Source: Deltaproteobacteria bacterium (lineage in GTDB: Bacteria > Myxococcota_A > Polyangia > JACPQR01). Taken from it: DNA of 41,750 nt. A program made the position numbers and the translations under genes. Each line of letters begins with the position of its first letter. Within the stretch, counting starts at the first letter, position 1. Shown piece after piece: positions 17,602 through 26,065 of the stretch. The stretch spans positions 1 through 41,750 of the forward strand of contig JACPQR010000033.1 of NCBI GenBank assembly GCA_016190375.1. The letters are read 5' to 3'. The notes below the pieces were generated by a model that worked only from the letters and a program-made list of their open reading frames with translations, did no database searches and was not told where the DNA came from.

Positions 17602-17904
17602 AGCACCTCCTCGGTGGTCTGGTGCGGGCTCTTGAACCGGAGCGCGCGCACGATCACCTCGGTTCCCGCCACGTCGTAGAAGACCCGCCAATCGCCGACG
17701 GACAGCTGCCAGACGGGCGGCTGGTAGTCGAACGGGAGAGGCCGTCCGAGCCGACTGAGGTCCAGCTTCTTCCGATGCTTCGACTCCACTTCCGCCTGCC
17801 TCTCGAGCCCTCCGAGCGCTTTTCTGATGCGCGCACGGACGTTGGCCCGAGCTCGCCTCGAGCTCCGCCGTGACCCTGACCGCGTACCGCAAATGATGCC
17901 TCAT
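17598..17904 (-). pseudogene. RelE/ParE-type toxin with a frameshift
   Basis: The N-terminus is in one frame (MRHHLRYAVRVTAELEA from 17904; a TTG at 17892 would give the family-like RYAVRVTAELEA). The rest is in another frame: ANVRARIRKALGGLERQAEVESKHRKK, then PFDYQPPVWQLSVGDWRVFYDV to the stop at 17598. The two halves join near 17850-17856 only if one base is skipped, or if a small out-of-frame deletion occurred there; the joined protein would be about six residues shorter than usual. No start codon opens the second frame before GTG 17789, which would lose the first helices. A sequencing error is the main alternative. Confidence 0.7.
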
Positions 17905-17931
17905 TTGTAGCTACATTGGCTCCCGTGTCAA
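17890..17931 (-). promoter_or_regulatory. Promoter and operator of the RelE/Phd operon
   Basis: On the minus strand TTGACA (17926-17931) is followed after 16 bases by TACAAA (17904-17909). Two dyads cover the -10 region: CAAATGA-TGCC-TCATTTG, seven-base perfect arms at 17890-17907, and the palindrome GTAGCTAC at 17907-17914. Such dyads are where toxin-antitoxin complexes bind to repress themselves. Transcription would begin near 17897, inside the ATG at 17904, which favours the TTG at 17892 as the original toxin start. Confidence 0.55.
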
Positions 17932-17950
17932 CCCGCCAGCGCCGTGCCCG

Positions 17951-18019
17951 CCGCCTCGGCCAACGATGGGGCCGAGGTGCCGATCGATGCGGGGCCGGAG
18001 CGCAGGCCGAGGCCGACCG
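17951..18019 (-). repeat. 69-bp element, copy B, behind the VapBC-like operon
   Basis: It is 83% identical to copy A at 17180-17248 with no gaps, and in the same orientation. It begins 25 bases after the stop of the PIN toxin and ends 20 bases before the -35 box of the next toxin-antitoxin operon. Its ends form a perfect nine-base inverted repeat on the minus strand (GCCTCGGCC and GGCCGAGGC). The spacing between copies is 771 bases, and exactly one toxin-antitoxin operon lies between them. Confidence 0.7.
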
Positions 18020-18044
18020 CCTGCTTCCTGTGTTGCCGGGACGC

Positions 18045-18476
18045 TCAAGACCGCGGCGTGACGACCGTGAACCCCTCCGCCTCGGCCGCAGCTCCGAGGC
18101 GGTCGTCGCAGGTGACGAAGGGGCGTCGCCGGGGCCGTTCGCCAACGAGGAGGAGGGCCGCGCCTAGCTGCAGCGCGTCGGCCGCGGTCAAGGGATGAGC
18201 GCCCAAGGCCCGCTCTGCGCGCTCGCGGACCGCGCCCAGGGCGGTGATCTCCGACCATCGGTCAGACAGGATCTCGACCCTCCTCGAGGCCGCCGCGAGC
18301 TCCGCGCGCTCGAGCCGCCCCTCGCGGACCAGCCGGTGGATTGCAGAGGTCAGCTCGGTCCGGGTGAGCGCCCAGACCACGATGGCCGGATGGGTTTTGC
18401 GGACCTGGCGGCAAGCTCGGCTGCGCGCCTCCTCGACGATCAGCGGAAGCAGCGCCGAGGAGTCCCAGAAGGTCAT
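18045..18476 (-). CDS. PIN-domain toxin, VapC type
   Basis: A 143-residue putative ribonuclease. It shows the scattered acidic residues of PIN domains: Asp5 in FWDSSALLPLI, Glu in ALTRTELTSAI, Asp in LTAADALQLGAAL and the Asp pair in FVTCDDRLGAAA. VapC proteins cleave specific tRNA or rRNA with magnesium when freed from their antitoxin. The ATG overlaps the antitoxin stop by four bases, and the order is antitoxin first. It is followed after 25 bases by the 69-bp element copy B. Confidence 0.9.
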   Translation of the reverse strand: MTFWDSSALLPLIVEEARSRACRQVRKTHPAIVVWALTRTELTSAIHRLVREGRLERAELAAASRRVEILSDRWSEITALGAVRERAERALGAHPLTAADALQLGAALLLVGERPRRRPFVTCDDRLGAAAEAEGFTVVTPRS

Positions 18477-18778
18477 CGCGCTCGGCGCCTTTCATCGAGC
18501 AGCACGCGGACGGCATCGCCGCCCTTGACGCGCGGCCCGGGCCGGCGCAGCTCGGCCGGGACTCCACCGGGCCCGCGGTGCAAGACCCCTCGCCGTTCGA
18601 GCTCGGTCAGCTCGGCCTCCTCCAGATCCCCCTCGAGCTCCTCCGACCCGGTGCCGGCAGGGACGATGTCAGCGACGGGGAGACCCCGGACCAGTATCCT
18701 CACCCGCTCACCGCGCCGGACCTGATCCACGTAGCGGGAGAGGTCGTTCTTGACGTCGGTCAGGTTGGCTACCTTCAT
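18473..18778 (-). CDS. Phd/VapB-type antitoxin
   Basis: A 101-residue protein with the Phd-like N-terminus MKVANLTDVKNDLSRYVDQVRRGERVRILVRG and PVADIVPAG. The C-terminal half is acidic then basic (EELEGDLEEAELTELERR) and should bind the PIN toxin encoded next. The ATG is about one base from the predicted transcription start, so the message may be leaderless. Confidence 0.88.
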   Translation of the reverse strand: MKVANLTDVKNDLSRYVDQVRRGERVRILVRGLPVADIVPAGTGSEELEGDLEEAELTELERRGVLHRGPGGVPAELRRPGPRVKGGDAVRVLLDERRRAR

Positions 18779-18813
18779 CGGTCCAGTCTAGCCAGATCGC
18801 GTTGGACCGGCAA
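18779..18813 (-). promoter_or_regulatory. Promoter and operator of the VapBC-like operon
   Basis: On the minus strand TTGCCG (18808-18813), 17 bases, then TAGACT (18785-18790). A perfect seven-base inverted repeat, CGGTCCA at 18779-18785 and TGGACCG at 18803-18809, touches both boxes, as expected for an autoregulatory operator. Confidence 0.45.
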
Positions 18814-18831
18814 TCTCTCCCGGGCGGACCG

Positions 18832-20652
18832 TCACTCGATGGTGAGCTCCGAGATGACGGCCTCGTGGTAGCCGCCGCCCATCGAGCCGACCTTCAGTCT
18901 CACCTCGGTCGCACCCGCGGGGAGCGCCAGGACGTCCGTTCGATCGATGGCGGTCTCGTACTTGACCAGGATCGTGTTGCCCGCGAGGACCTCGTACCAG
19001 CCGCCGCCGCCGAAGCGGTGCGCGATCCTCAGGGTGCGGCCGCCGACGTCGCCGAAGACGCGGCGCAGGCCGAACGAGCCCGCTTCGAGACCGACGTGCT
19101 GCCGGCCGCCTTCGAGCTGCAGCGAATGGCCGCCACCCCACCGATCGCCGTCGTACCAGATCTGCCAGTCGGCGTCGTAGGTGCCGGTAGCCGTACCGTC
19201 GCTCGCCGTCGCGACGGGGCCGGCGAAATCCTCGACGGGCGTTTCGTCCTCGGCCGGCGTCCCGGACCCCGGCTCCTCGACCCGGGCCGGCCGGTAGGAC
19301 TCGGGATGCGCGGGATCGAAGGCGGTCAGCTCGCCGGGGTCTCGGAGCGGGAAGACGATCACCTCGTGCGACAGCTCGTCGATCCCACCGGGCAGACCGT
19401 CGCTCGGGGCCAGGGACGCCCAGTCCCAGAAGCTGCGAGAGGAGACCGAGTACCACATCTCGACGTAACGCGAGCCGTCCGCGGTCCAGTTGTCGGTGCC
19501 GATCCCGGGACCTCCGAACGCCTTGGGCCAGATCGTCGGCTCGCCGTTCGGCGAGACCATGCCGAGGCCGAGCGTGCGCGAGCGATCGAAGAACCCGTAG
19601 CGGCTCACGGGGCGCTCCGCGCTGAAGAAGCCGAGCCAGCCCTGCACCCAGCCGTCCCGGGCGCCGGCGTCCTGCGGCCCGTGGATTCGCGAGACCTTGC
19701 CGCCCGGCACGAACGGGAACCGGGAGTGTCCGCCGTCCTCGAGCGAGCCGGGAGCGCGCAGCGCCCCATCGCCCGTGCTGTGGACCTCGATCCGGGAGAC
19801 CTCGGGGACCTGGACCTCCGATCCGTCGGGCAGCGGGACCCTCGACACGCCTGGCAGAAGGACCTCGATGTCGTGCCGGTCGTCGCCGCGGCCCGCGGGA
19901 AGCATGAAGTTGTGCCAGTACTGGTAGCTCTTGCCCCACGAGTCCGGGTTGGCGATGCGCACCCGGGTCGTGAAGTAGGGGCCGTCGGCGGGGACGACGT
20001 ACGTCACCGACACGTCGAGACGGCTCGAGCCGTCTCCGCCGGGGTCGCCCGTGGTCGACACCGTGAAGGCGAGCGAGCCGTCGAGCCGGGTCTCGTAACG
20101 ATACGACCAGGAGACCGCGGAGTAGTAGCCGTGCTCCTCGACCGGGAACGCGCTCTCCGCTCCGCCGAGACCGACCCAGCCGACGATGCGGTCGGAGCCG
20201 ACCTCGCGAGGTCCCCAGTTCGGGCTGAGCCTGCCATCCTGGTTCGTGTAGAGCAGCTCCTCGCCGCCAAACGTCGCGCGAAACAGCCGTGCGCCGTACG
20301 GTGCCCGACCGGCGCCGCTCGGACCTTCCGCCGCGCCGTCGACGACGAACCAGAGCGCCAGGCCATGCTCGTTCTCCACCTTCATGAGATGGAGGTCGAA
20401 CGGGTGGCGCTCGGCGGTCCGGTACCGCGTGGTGAAGCCGTTGTCCTGCGACGGCTCGTCGATCGCGTAGCTGCGCTCGAGCCGCAGGGTCTCGGCCGTG
20501 ACCGTCACGGCGGACGGCTCTGCGGCGCCTTCCCCCATGCACCCGTCCGGGCCTTCGCACTCGATGCCCGATCGACCGAGCTCGTCGGGGAGGGCCGTGC
20601 AGCCCACGAGGCAGAGGAGGACCAGGCGGGGAAGGACCGGCAGCGAGCGCAT
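18832..20652 (-). CDS. Large lipoprotein with a mutarotase-like core, function unknown
   Basis: A 606-residue protein. The signal peptide ends in the lipobox CLVGC (Cys18), so it is a lipoprotein. After a low-complexity linker, the body (about 50-430) is all-beta in character, with LEENEYL-like beginnings (HPFDLHLMKVENEHGLALWF) and blocks such as YYSAVSWSYRYETRLDGSLAFTVS and YFTTRVRIANPDSWGKSYQYW. These recall galactose-mutarotase-fold proteins such as DUF5107, but I cannot assign it firmly. The last 130 residues (DADWQIWYDGDRWGGGHSLQL to the end) look like a jelly-roll carbohydrate-binding module. A role in binding or processing extracellular glycans is possible, but no catalytic residues are evident. 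Confidence 0.75.
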   Translation of the reverse strand: MRSLPVLPRLVLLCLVGCTALPDELGRSGIECEGPDGCMGEGAAEPSAVTVTAETLRLERSYAIDEPSQDNGFTTRYRTAERHPFDLHLMKVENEHGLALWFVVDGAAEGPSGAGRAPYGARLFRATFGGEELLYTNQDGRLSPNWGPREVGSDRIVGWVGLGGAESAFPVEEHGYYSAVSWSYRYETRLDGSLAFTVSTTGDPGGDGSSRLDVSVTYVVPADGPYFTTRVRIANPDSWGKSYQYWHNFMLPAGRGDDRHDIEVLLPGVSRVPLPDGSEVQVPEVSRIEVHSTGDGALRAPGSLEDGGHSRFPFVPGGKVSRIHGPQDAGARDGWVQGWLGFFSAERPVSRYGFFDRSRTLGLGMVSPNGEPTIWPKAFGGPGIGTDNWTADGSRYVEMWYSVSSRSFWDWASLAPSDGLPGGIDELSHEVIVFPLRDPGELTAFDPAHPESYRPARVEEPGSGTPAEDETPVEDFAGPVATASDGTATGTYDADWQIWYDGDRWGGGHSLQLEGGRQHVGLEAGSFGLRRVFGDVGGRTLRIAHRFGGGGWYEVLAGNTILVKYETAIDRTDVLALPAGATEVRLKVGSMGGGYHEAVISELTIE

Positions 20653-20968
20653 GCCGCGGCGCACAGCAAGTGGGGTGCCACCTGTCCATACACGAGGATT
20701 CGCCCTCGCGACCGGCGGCCGCAGGTGCCCCTGCACACGGAGGTGACCAATCACCGCTCCGCTCTCCGGTGAGGTCCCGAGGTGAACCGCGCCGCGAGCG
20801 TCCGGCGCGGCTCCCGTCAAGGTGCTGACGCGCTCGAAGCGGCGCTCACCCTCCCGTGAGTGAGAAGCCGGCTGCTCTACCGAGATGAAACCTGCGCAAT
20901 CGTGCCCCTTCCCACCGGTTTTTCGCGGGCCGAATCGGCGGCACGGCCATTGCTCCGCCCTGCAGGCC
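20653..20968. other. Divergent intergenic region between two lipoprotein genes
   Basis: About 316 bases with no gene. It contains a hairpin at 20787-20810 (CCGCGCC, ten-base loop, GGCGCGG) and a smaller dyad CTCAC-N6-GTGAG at 20845-20860. Several AGGTG motifs occur near 20735-20785. I see no confident promoter, and the open frame extending upstream of ATG 20969 has no signal-peptide character. Confidence 0.5.
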
Positions 20969-23620
20969 ATGAACGAACGCTTCCTGGCCATTCTCGCTGC
21001 CGTGCTCCTCTTCGCCGCCCCGGCCTGCACCGGCAGCGACGGCGAGGTCGACGGCGACGCGGACGCGGACGCGGATTCGGACTCGGATTCGGACTCGGAT
21101 TCGGACTCGGACGCGGACGCGGACTCGGATTCGGACTCGGATTCGGACTCGGACTCGGATTCGGATTCGGACTCGGATTCGGATTCGGACTCGGACTCGG
21201 ACTCGGATGCAGATGGGGACGCCGACGCGGACGGCGACGCCGACGTCGGTGCCGAGGCCGACTGCTCCGATGGCCTCGACGACGACGGCGATGGTCTACC
21301 GGACTGCACGGATCCGGGCTGCGCCGGCCTGGGCCCCTGCGTGAGCCCGCTGATCTGCGCCGACGGCCACGACTCGGTCATCTACGCGGCCACCGACCTG
21401 CCGCTCGAGATCGGCGAAGGGGCATGGAGCTCCAGTGTGGTGAGCCCCCTGGAAGATCACATCGTCTCCCAGGTCGCCGTGGAGCTCGACATCACACACC
21501 CGAGGGACTCGGACCTCTGGATCGAGCTGCAGGGCGGGTGGGCCGGGACCGCGCTCTTCTATCGAAGCGGGGGGGATGGCGCGAACTTCGACGGCACCAT
21601 CTTCGACGACGCGTCGGGCACACCCATCACTGCCGGGAGCGCTCCGTACTCCGGGACCTATCGCCCGTTCGACCCTCTCGGCTACAAGAGCGGCTACACG
21701 ACGTTCCAGGGAATGGAGGGCTGGCGACTCGACGTGCTCGATCTCGAGCCCGGAGAGACGGGGACCATCGAGTCTTTCACGCTCTACCTCTGCCTCTGCG
21801 ACGACTGCGAGGTCGGGTGGCTCTGCCAGGACGGCGAGGACAACGACGGGGATGCCGACATCGACTGCGACGACTCCGAGTGCCAGACGGATCCGCGCTG
21901 TGGGCCAGAGGAGGACTGCGCCGACGGCCTCGACGACAACCTCTCCTGGCCTCCGGACTGCGGCGATCCGACCTGCGACGGCCGAGACGGATGCGAGAAT
22001 CCCACGGAGCTGACGTGCGACGACGGTCAGGACAACGACGGCGACGCCGGAGCCGACTGCGCCGACGCCGACTGCGACGGCCAGGTAGGCCCCCTTGGCT
22101 TGCTGTGCGAGGTCCAGGAAGCCACCTGCGACGACGCTACCGACAACGACTCCGACGGACAGATCGACTGCGCCGACCCCGACTGCGACGGTCAGGCCGA
22201 CTGCGAGTCCCCCGAGTCGACCTGCGACGATGGCATCGACAATGACGCCGATGGGCTGGTCGACTGCGCCGACCCGACCTGCAATGGCCAGGACGGCTGC
22301 GAGATCCCGGAGAGATGGAGCTGCGATGACGGACTCGACAACGACATGGACGGACTGGTCGACTGCCTCGACCCGAGCTGCGACGGGACGGATGGCTGCA
22401 ACTTCGTCGGAGAGACGAGCTGCGACGACCAGGCCGACAACAACGCGGACGGGCTCGTCGATTGCGCGGACCCCGACTGCAACGGCCAGCTCGCCTGCGA
22501 GTATCCGAACGAGCGCACCTGCGACGACTCGATCGACAACGACGTCGACGGTCTGGTCGACTGCGCCGATCCGGGCTGCCAGGGTAAGCCGGGCTCGGGC
22601 GGGCTCTGCTACCCCGAATCGAACTCGAACGTGTGTGAGGACGGGTTCGACAACGACGCCGATGGCCTCGTCGACTGCCTCGATCCGGGCTGCGACGGCT
22701 TCTCAATGGGTCCTGGGTGTGGTCCGTGTAATTTCGGCACGGAGACCCAATGCCATGACGACTGCGACAACGACGCGGACGGCCGGACGAGCTGCCGCGA
22801 CCCGGACTGCGACGGCGAAATAGGCGACTGGGCTTCCGGGGCCCTGTGCGAGCTGGGCTCGGAGGATACCTGCGACGACGGCTTCGACAACGACGGCGAC
22901 GGGGCGGAGGATTGCGCCGACCCGAACTGCGACGGCCAGGACGGGCCCGATGGGTTCCCGTGCGAGCTCCCGGAGACGACCTGCTGGGACGGCTTCGACA
23001 ACGACGCCGACGGACGGACGGACTGCGCCGATAGGGATTGCGTGGGTCTGGGCTGGGATTTCATGATCTGCGAGGCTCGGGAGGCCACCTGCAACGACGG
23101 CTTCGACAACGACGCTGATGGTCAGGTCGACTGCGACGACCCGGGCTGCAGCACGCGCTGCGAGTCGCCTCTGCGGTGCGACGCCGGCTGCTCCAGCGTG
23201 GTGTTCGACGCGGTCGACGACCCGATCGCGATTCCCGACAACAACACCATAGTCGAGGCTGAGTTCTTCTCGTACCTGGAAGGAACGATCGACGAGCTGG
23301 CGGTCGAGGTCACGATCACGCATCCCTTCGACGCCGATCTGGACGTCGACTTCGATGGCCCCAACGGTGGGATCTGGCTCACCCACGACAACGGTGGGAG
23401 CGGGAACAACTACACGAGGACGCTCTTCATCGACTCGGCGGACACGGCCATCGGAGACGGCACGGCGCCGTTCACCGGACGGTACCGGCCCATCCATGCC
23501 CTCTCGGAGTTCACCGACGAGGCCGCTGCCGGCTGGATGACGCTCGAAGTCAAGGACGACAGCCTGGGCAGCACGGGGACGATCGACGACTTCAAGGTCT
23601 ATCTCTGCTACTGCCCGTAG
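20969..23620 (+). CDS. Lipoprotein with Ser-Asp linker, two P domains and 14 Cys/Asp repeats
   Basis: An 883-residue protein starting [11 protein letters not shown], with lipobox APAC (Cys20). Residues about 30-80 are an Asp-Ser/Asp-Ala stalk like the SD region of staphylococcal adhesins. One Cys/Asp repeat precedes a proprotein-convertase P-type domain (about 124-281; [15 protein letters not shown]). Thirteen more repeats of 25-35 residues follow, consensus [24 protein letters not shown], each with a DxDxDG-like calcium loop and paired cysteines. A second P domain (about 731-883; [15 protein letters not shown]) ends the protein. It should be a rigid calcium-dependent surface rod carrying two beta-sandwich heads. 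The next lipoprotein starts 26 bases later, probably in one operon. Confidence 0.9.
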   Translation: MNERFLAILAAVLLFAAPACTGSDGEVDGDADADADSDSDSDSDSDSDADADSDSDSDSDSDSDSDSDSDSDSDSDSDSDADGDADADGDADVGAEADCSDGLDDDGDGLPDCTDPGCAGLGPCVSPLICADGHDSVIYAATDLPLEIGEGAWSSSVVSPLEDHIVSQVAVELDITHPRDSDLWIELQGGWAGTALFYRSGGDGANFDGTIFDDASGTPITAGSAPYSGTYRPFDPLGYKSGYTTFQGMEGWRLDVLDLEPGETGTIESFTLYLCLCDDCEVGWLCQDGEDNDGDADIDCDDSECQTDPRCGPEEDCADGLDDNLSWPPDCGDPTCDGRDGCENPTELTCDDGQDNDGDAGADCADADCDGQVGPLGLLCEVQEATCDDATDNDSDGQIDCADPDCDGQADCESPESTCDDGIDNDADGLVDCADPTCNGQDGCEIPERWSCDDGLDNDMDGLVDCLDPSCDGTDGCNFVGETSCDDQADNNADGLVDCADPDCNGQLACEYPNERTCDDSIDNDVDGLVDCADPGCQGKPGSGGLCYPESNSNVCEDGFDNDADGLVDCLDPGCDGFSMGPGCGPCNFGTETQCHDDCDNDADGRTSCRDPDCDGEIGDWASGALCELGSEDTCDDGFDNDGDGAEDCADPNCDGQDGPDGFPCELPETTCWDGFDNDADGRTDCADRDCVGLGWDFMICEAREATCNDGFDNDADGQVDCDDPGCSTRCESPLRCDAGCSSVVFDAVDDPIAIPDNNTIVEAEFFSYLEGTIDELAVEVTITHPFDADLDVDFDGPNGGIWLTHDNGGSGNNYTRTLFIDSADTAIGDGTAPFTGRYRPIHALSEFTDEAAAGWMTLEVKDDSLGSTGTIDDFKVYLCYCP
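21056..21208 (+). repeat. Hexanucleotide array coding the Asp-Ser stalk
   Basis: About 51 codons alternate GAC/GAT with TCG or GCG, giving a (GAYKCG)n array of about 153 bases. Units are whole multiples of six, so gain or loss of units would lengthen or shorten the stalk without shifting the frame. Runs of identical 12-mers (GATTCGGACTCG) make slippage plausible. Confidence 0.85.
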
Positions 23621-23646
23621 GAACGAGCGACGATCAAGACCGAACA

Positions 23647-25971
23647 ATGAGAACGCCAGCCATCGTCGCAGCGACCCTCCTGTCCAGGCTCCTCGCGGGG
23701 TGCGATTGCGGCGACGGATCGAAGGTCGCGGATGGTGGCCGGCCCGACGCCGGCGACACGCCGGACGCTGCCGACGCCGCTCCGGACGCCGGCGCCACGC
23801 CCGACTCCGGCGAGCCGGACGCGGGGACGCCCTTCTGCCTCGATCGCATTCCGTCCGACGACCCCCTCGACCCCGACTGCCCGAACCCCGAGCCCGCCGA
23901 GCCCGACAGCCTCGACGAGGCGCTCGCGCTCGCCGGGATCGATCGCTGCTCGGCGGTGTTCACGCCCCAGGAGTGGGGCTACTTCGACAACCCCGACCTC
24001 CGCTACCTCCTGGAGGACGAGTTTCGGCTGCCCATCTACCCGATCGTCCACGACGCGCCGCTGCGCGCCCCGACCTGGGCGCGCGCGATGAGCACCCGCA
24101 TGGACGAGGACGCCGCCTCGGACGCTCCGGTCGCCGCCGCGATCCACCTCGCGGCCGACCGGCTCGGCCGGCCCGTCGAGACCTGCGAGGTCCTGCCAGC
24201 CTCGGCCACCCTCGCCGAGGCGCTCGGCGCCCTCGGCGCAGAGGGAGACCTCGAGGCCGACCTCGCGAGCGTCCCTGCCGACCTGGCGAGTGCGCTCGTC
24301 CCGATCGTCGACGCGATCCGCCAGGCTGCCGCCGCGCGTGACGAGGCCATCGCCGCCTACGAGGGAGACCCGGCGTGGCTCTACGAGGCGATCATCGCCC
24401 CCTGGGCACACCCGGCCAGCAGCGTGGTGGATCTTGCGGACGAGGCCACGAGGCGCTTCATCGGGACGGACATGGATTACCCGCAGCTCTATGGCGCCGC
24501 CGCGTCGCTCGCGCTGACGATCGAGCGGGCGAACCTGGCCCGCTTCGCCGGGCTGAGGGGCCTCGACGTGGACGTCGAGACGCCGCTGGGCCGCGTCCTG
24601 TTGCGGGATGCTTCGGACCACGTGCATCGGCCGGCCGCCGACCGCGATCCCGTCATGCTGCTCCTCGACACGGGCGGCGACGACCTGTACCTCGTGCCCG
24701 CCGGCGCCACGACGCGCGTCGATGCGCCCGTGGCGGTCGCCATCGACCTGGGCGGCGCCGACGAGTACGGCTACGACGAGAGCCCCGACCCGAACGACCT
24801 CGGCAGGCTCCCGTCTGACGAGTGGGGCCGCTTCGTGGCGTCGGACTGCTGGCCGGCCTGCTGCGAGGGCTGCACCTGCTGGGGCCCGGTCTCGGCCTCG
24901 ATGACGGAGCGGCAGGGCGCCGCGCGGCTCGGCGTCGGGCTCCTGTTCGACCTCGGCGACGAGCCGGACCGCTACGCCTCGCTCCGCTTCTCGCAGGGAT
25001 TCGGCGCGCTCGGCGTCGGAGTCCTGTACGACGGTGGCGGCGACGATGCGTACGCGGCCGAGGTCGCGGCCCAGGGCATGGGTTTGTACGGGATCGGGCT
25101 CCTCATCGACCAGGCAGGGAACGACACTCACCGTTCGTACCAGACCAGCCAGGGCACCGGCTGGATCCTCGGCTTCGGGGGCCTGTACGACCGCTCCGGC
25201 AACGACGAGTACGTCTGCGACCTGGGTGACCCGGAGCTGGGCGGCGACCCGATGTACTTCTCGGTCCACATCCCGTGCGTGCTGAACACGAGCTTCTGCC
25301 AGGGCTCCGGCGTCGGCACCTGGTACGGCATCTCGGGCGGGCTGGGCGTGCTGCGCGACGCCGCCGGCGACGACCGGTACGAGACCAGCGACTTCGGCCA
25401 GGGCGCCGGCTACGGCTTCGGCATCGGCGTCCTCGACGACGAAGAGGGAGCGGACACCTACGACGCGCTCTGGGCCGCGCAGGGAATGGGCGTCCACATG
25501 GGTCTCGGGACGTTCAGGGACGGCGCCGGCGACGACCGCTACGGCACCGTCGTGCCGCCCGTGATGGCGACGGGCGGGCTCGGCCGCGACTTCGGCGCCG
25601 GCTTCTTCATCGACATCGGCGGAGACGACACGTACGTCGCGGCGACATCCGAGTTCGGCGCCTCCTCGTGCAACGGCTTCGCCTTCTTCGTGGAGGCAGG
25701 CGGATCAGACAGCTACACGACGCCCGCCGAGGAGCCCTTTGCATTCGCCTTCACGAAGATCGGCGACGATTGCCGGCCCATCGGGCGCTGCGGCATCAAG
25801 ACCCTCGCGGTGTTCCTCGACATCGACGGCCAGGACGAGTACGTCATCGCCGGCGAGGAGGAGCCGCGCGACGACACCTCGTGGTCGGCGGACGCCGACC
25901 CCGACGGCGAGGCCTGCGGCAACCACAGCGGCGGCCTCGACACGACCATGGGCCGGATCGAGCTACCCTGA
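23647..25971 (+). CDS. Lipoprotein made of about 12 QGxG/GxDxY repeats, function unknown
   Basis: A 774-residue protein with signal peptide and lipobox LLAGC (Cys19), then a Pro/Asp/Ala linker (DAGDTPDAAD). Residues about 80-330 are helical and unrecognised. From about 335 the chain repeats a 24-28 residue unit: GxGxxGxGxLxDxxGxDxYxxxxxxQ, for example GFGALGVGVLYDGGGDDAYAA and GAGYGFGIGVLDDEEGADTY. About 12 units can be counted, some with insertions holding cysteines. The glycine and aspartate spacing suggests a beta-solenoid with Asp-lined turns, perhaps binding calcium. I know of no named family for this. It follows the P-domain lipoprotein gene by 26 bases on the same strand. Confidence 0.88.
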   Translation: MRTPAIVAATLLSRLLAGCDCGDGSKVADGGRPDAGDTPDAADAAPDAGATPDSGEPDAGTPFCLDRIPSDDPLDPDCPNPEPAEPDSLDEALALAGIDRCSAVFTPQEWGYFDNPDLRYLLEDEFRLPIYPIVHDAPLRAPTWARAMSTRMDEDAASDAPVAAAIHLAADRLGRPVETCEVLPASATLAEALGALGAEGDLEADLASVPADLASALVPIVDAIRQAAAARDEAIAAYEGDPAWLYEAIIAPWAHPASSVVDLADEATRRFIGTDMDYPQLYGAAASLALTIERANLARFAGLRGLDVDVETPLGRVLLRDASDHVHRPAADRDPVMLLLDTGGDDLYLVPAGATTRVDAPVAVAIDLGGADEYGYDESPDPNDLGRLPSDEWGRFVASDCWPACCEGCTCWGPVSASMTERQGAARLGVGLLFDLGDEPDRYASLRFSQGFGALGVGVLYDGGGDDAYAAEVAAQGMGLYGIGLLIDQAGNDTHRSYQTSQGTGWILGFGGLYDRSGNDEYVCDLGDPELGGDPMYFSVHIPCVLNTSFCQGSGVGTWYGISGGLGVLRDAAGDDRYETSDFGQGAGYGFGIGVLDDEEGADTYDALWAAQGMGVHMGLGTFRDGAGDDRYGTVVPPVMATGGLGRDFGAGFFIDIGGDDTYVAATSEFGASSCNGFAFFVEAGGSDSYTTPAEEPFAFAFTKIGDDCRPIGRCGIKTLAVFLDIDGQDEYVIAGEEEPRDDTSWSADADPDGEACGNHSGGLDTTMGRIELP

Positions 25972-26028
25972 CCGTCAGAGCACCGGCACAATCGCTGCTC
26001 CAGCCACGGGCGCAACTCCGGCGACCGC

Positions 26029-26055
26029 TTGACGTACCTCCGGCAGACGTACAGA
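26029..26055 (+). promoter_or_regulatory. Possible promoter and direct repeats before phd-yoeB
   Basis: TTGACG (26029-26034) is followed after 15 bases by TACAGA (26050-26055). GACGTAC occurs twice in direct repeat, at 26031-26037 and 26046-26052, overlapping both boxes. The short spacer lowers confidence. The direct repeats are a plausible binding site for the antitoxin. Confidence 0.3.
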
Positions 26056-26065
26056 CTTCCTGTGC

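Noticed and set aside
17180..18019. The 69-bp elements as typical integron attC sites
   Set aside because: The RYYYAAC and GTTRRRY core sites are not present at the expected ends of both copies, and no integrase is in the window. I keep the element as a finding but not as attC.
21056..21208. Possible CRISPR-like array
   Set aside because: It is a hexanucleotide coding array in frame with a lipoprotein, with no spacers or 20-50 bp repeat units.
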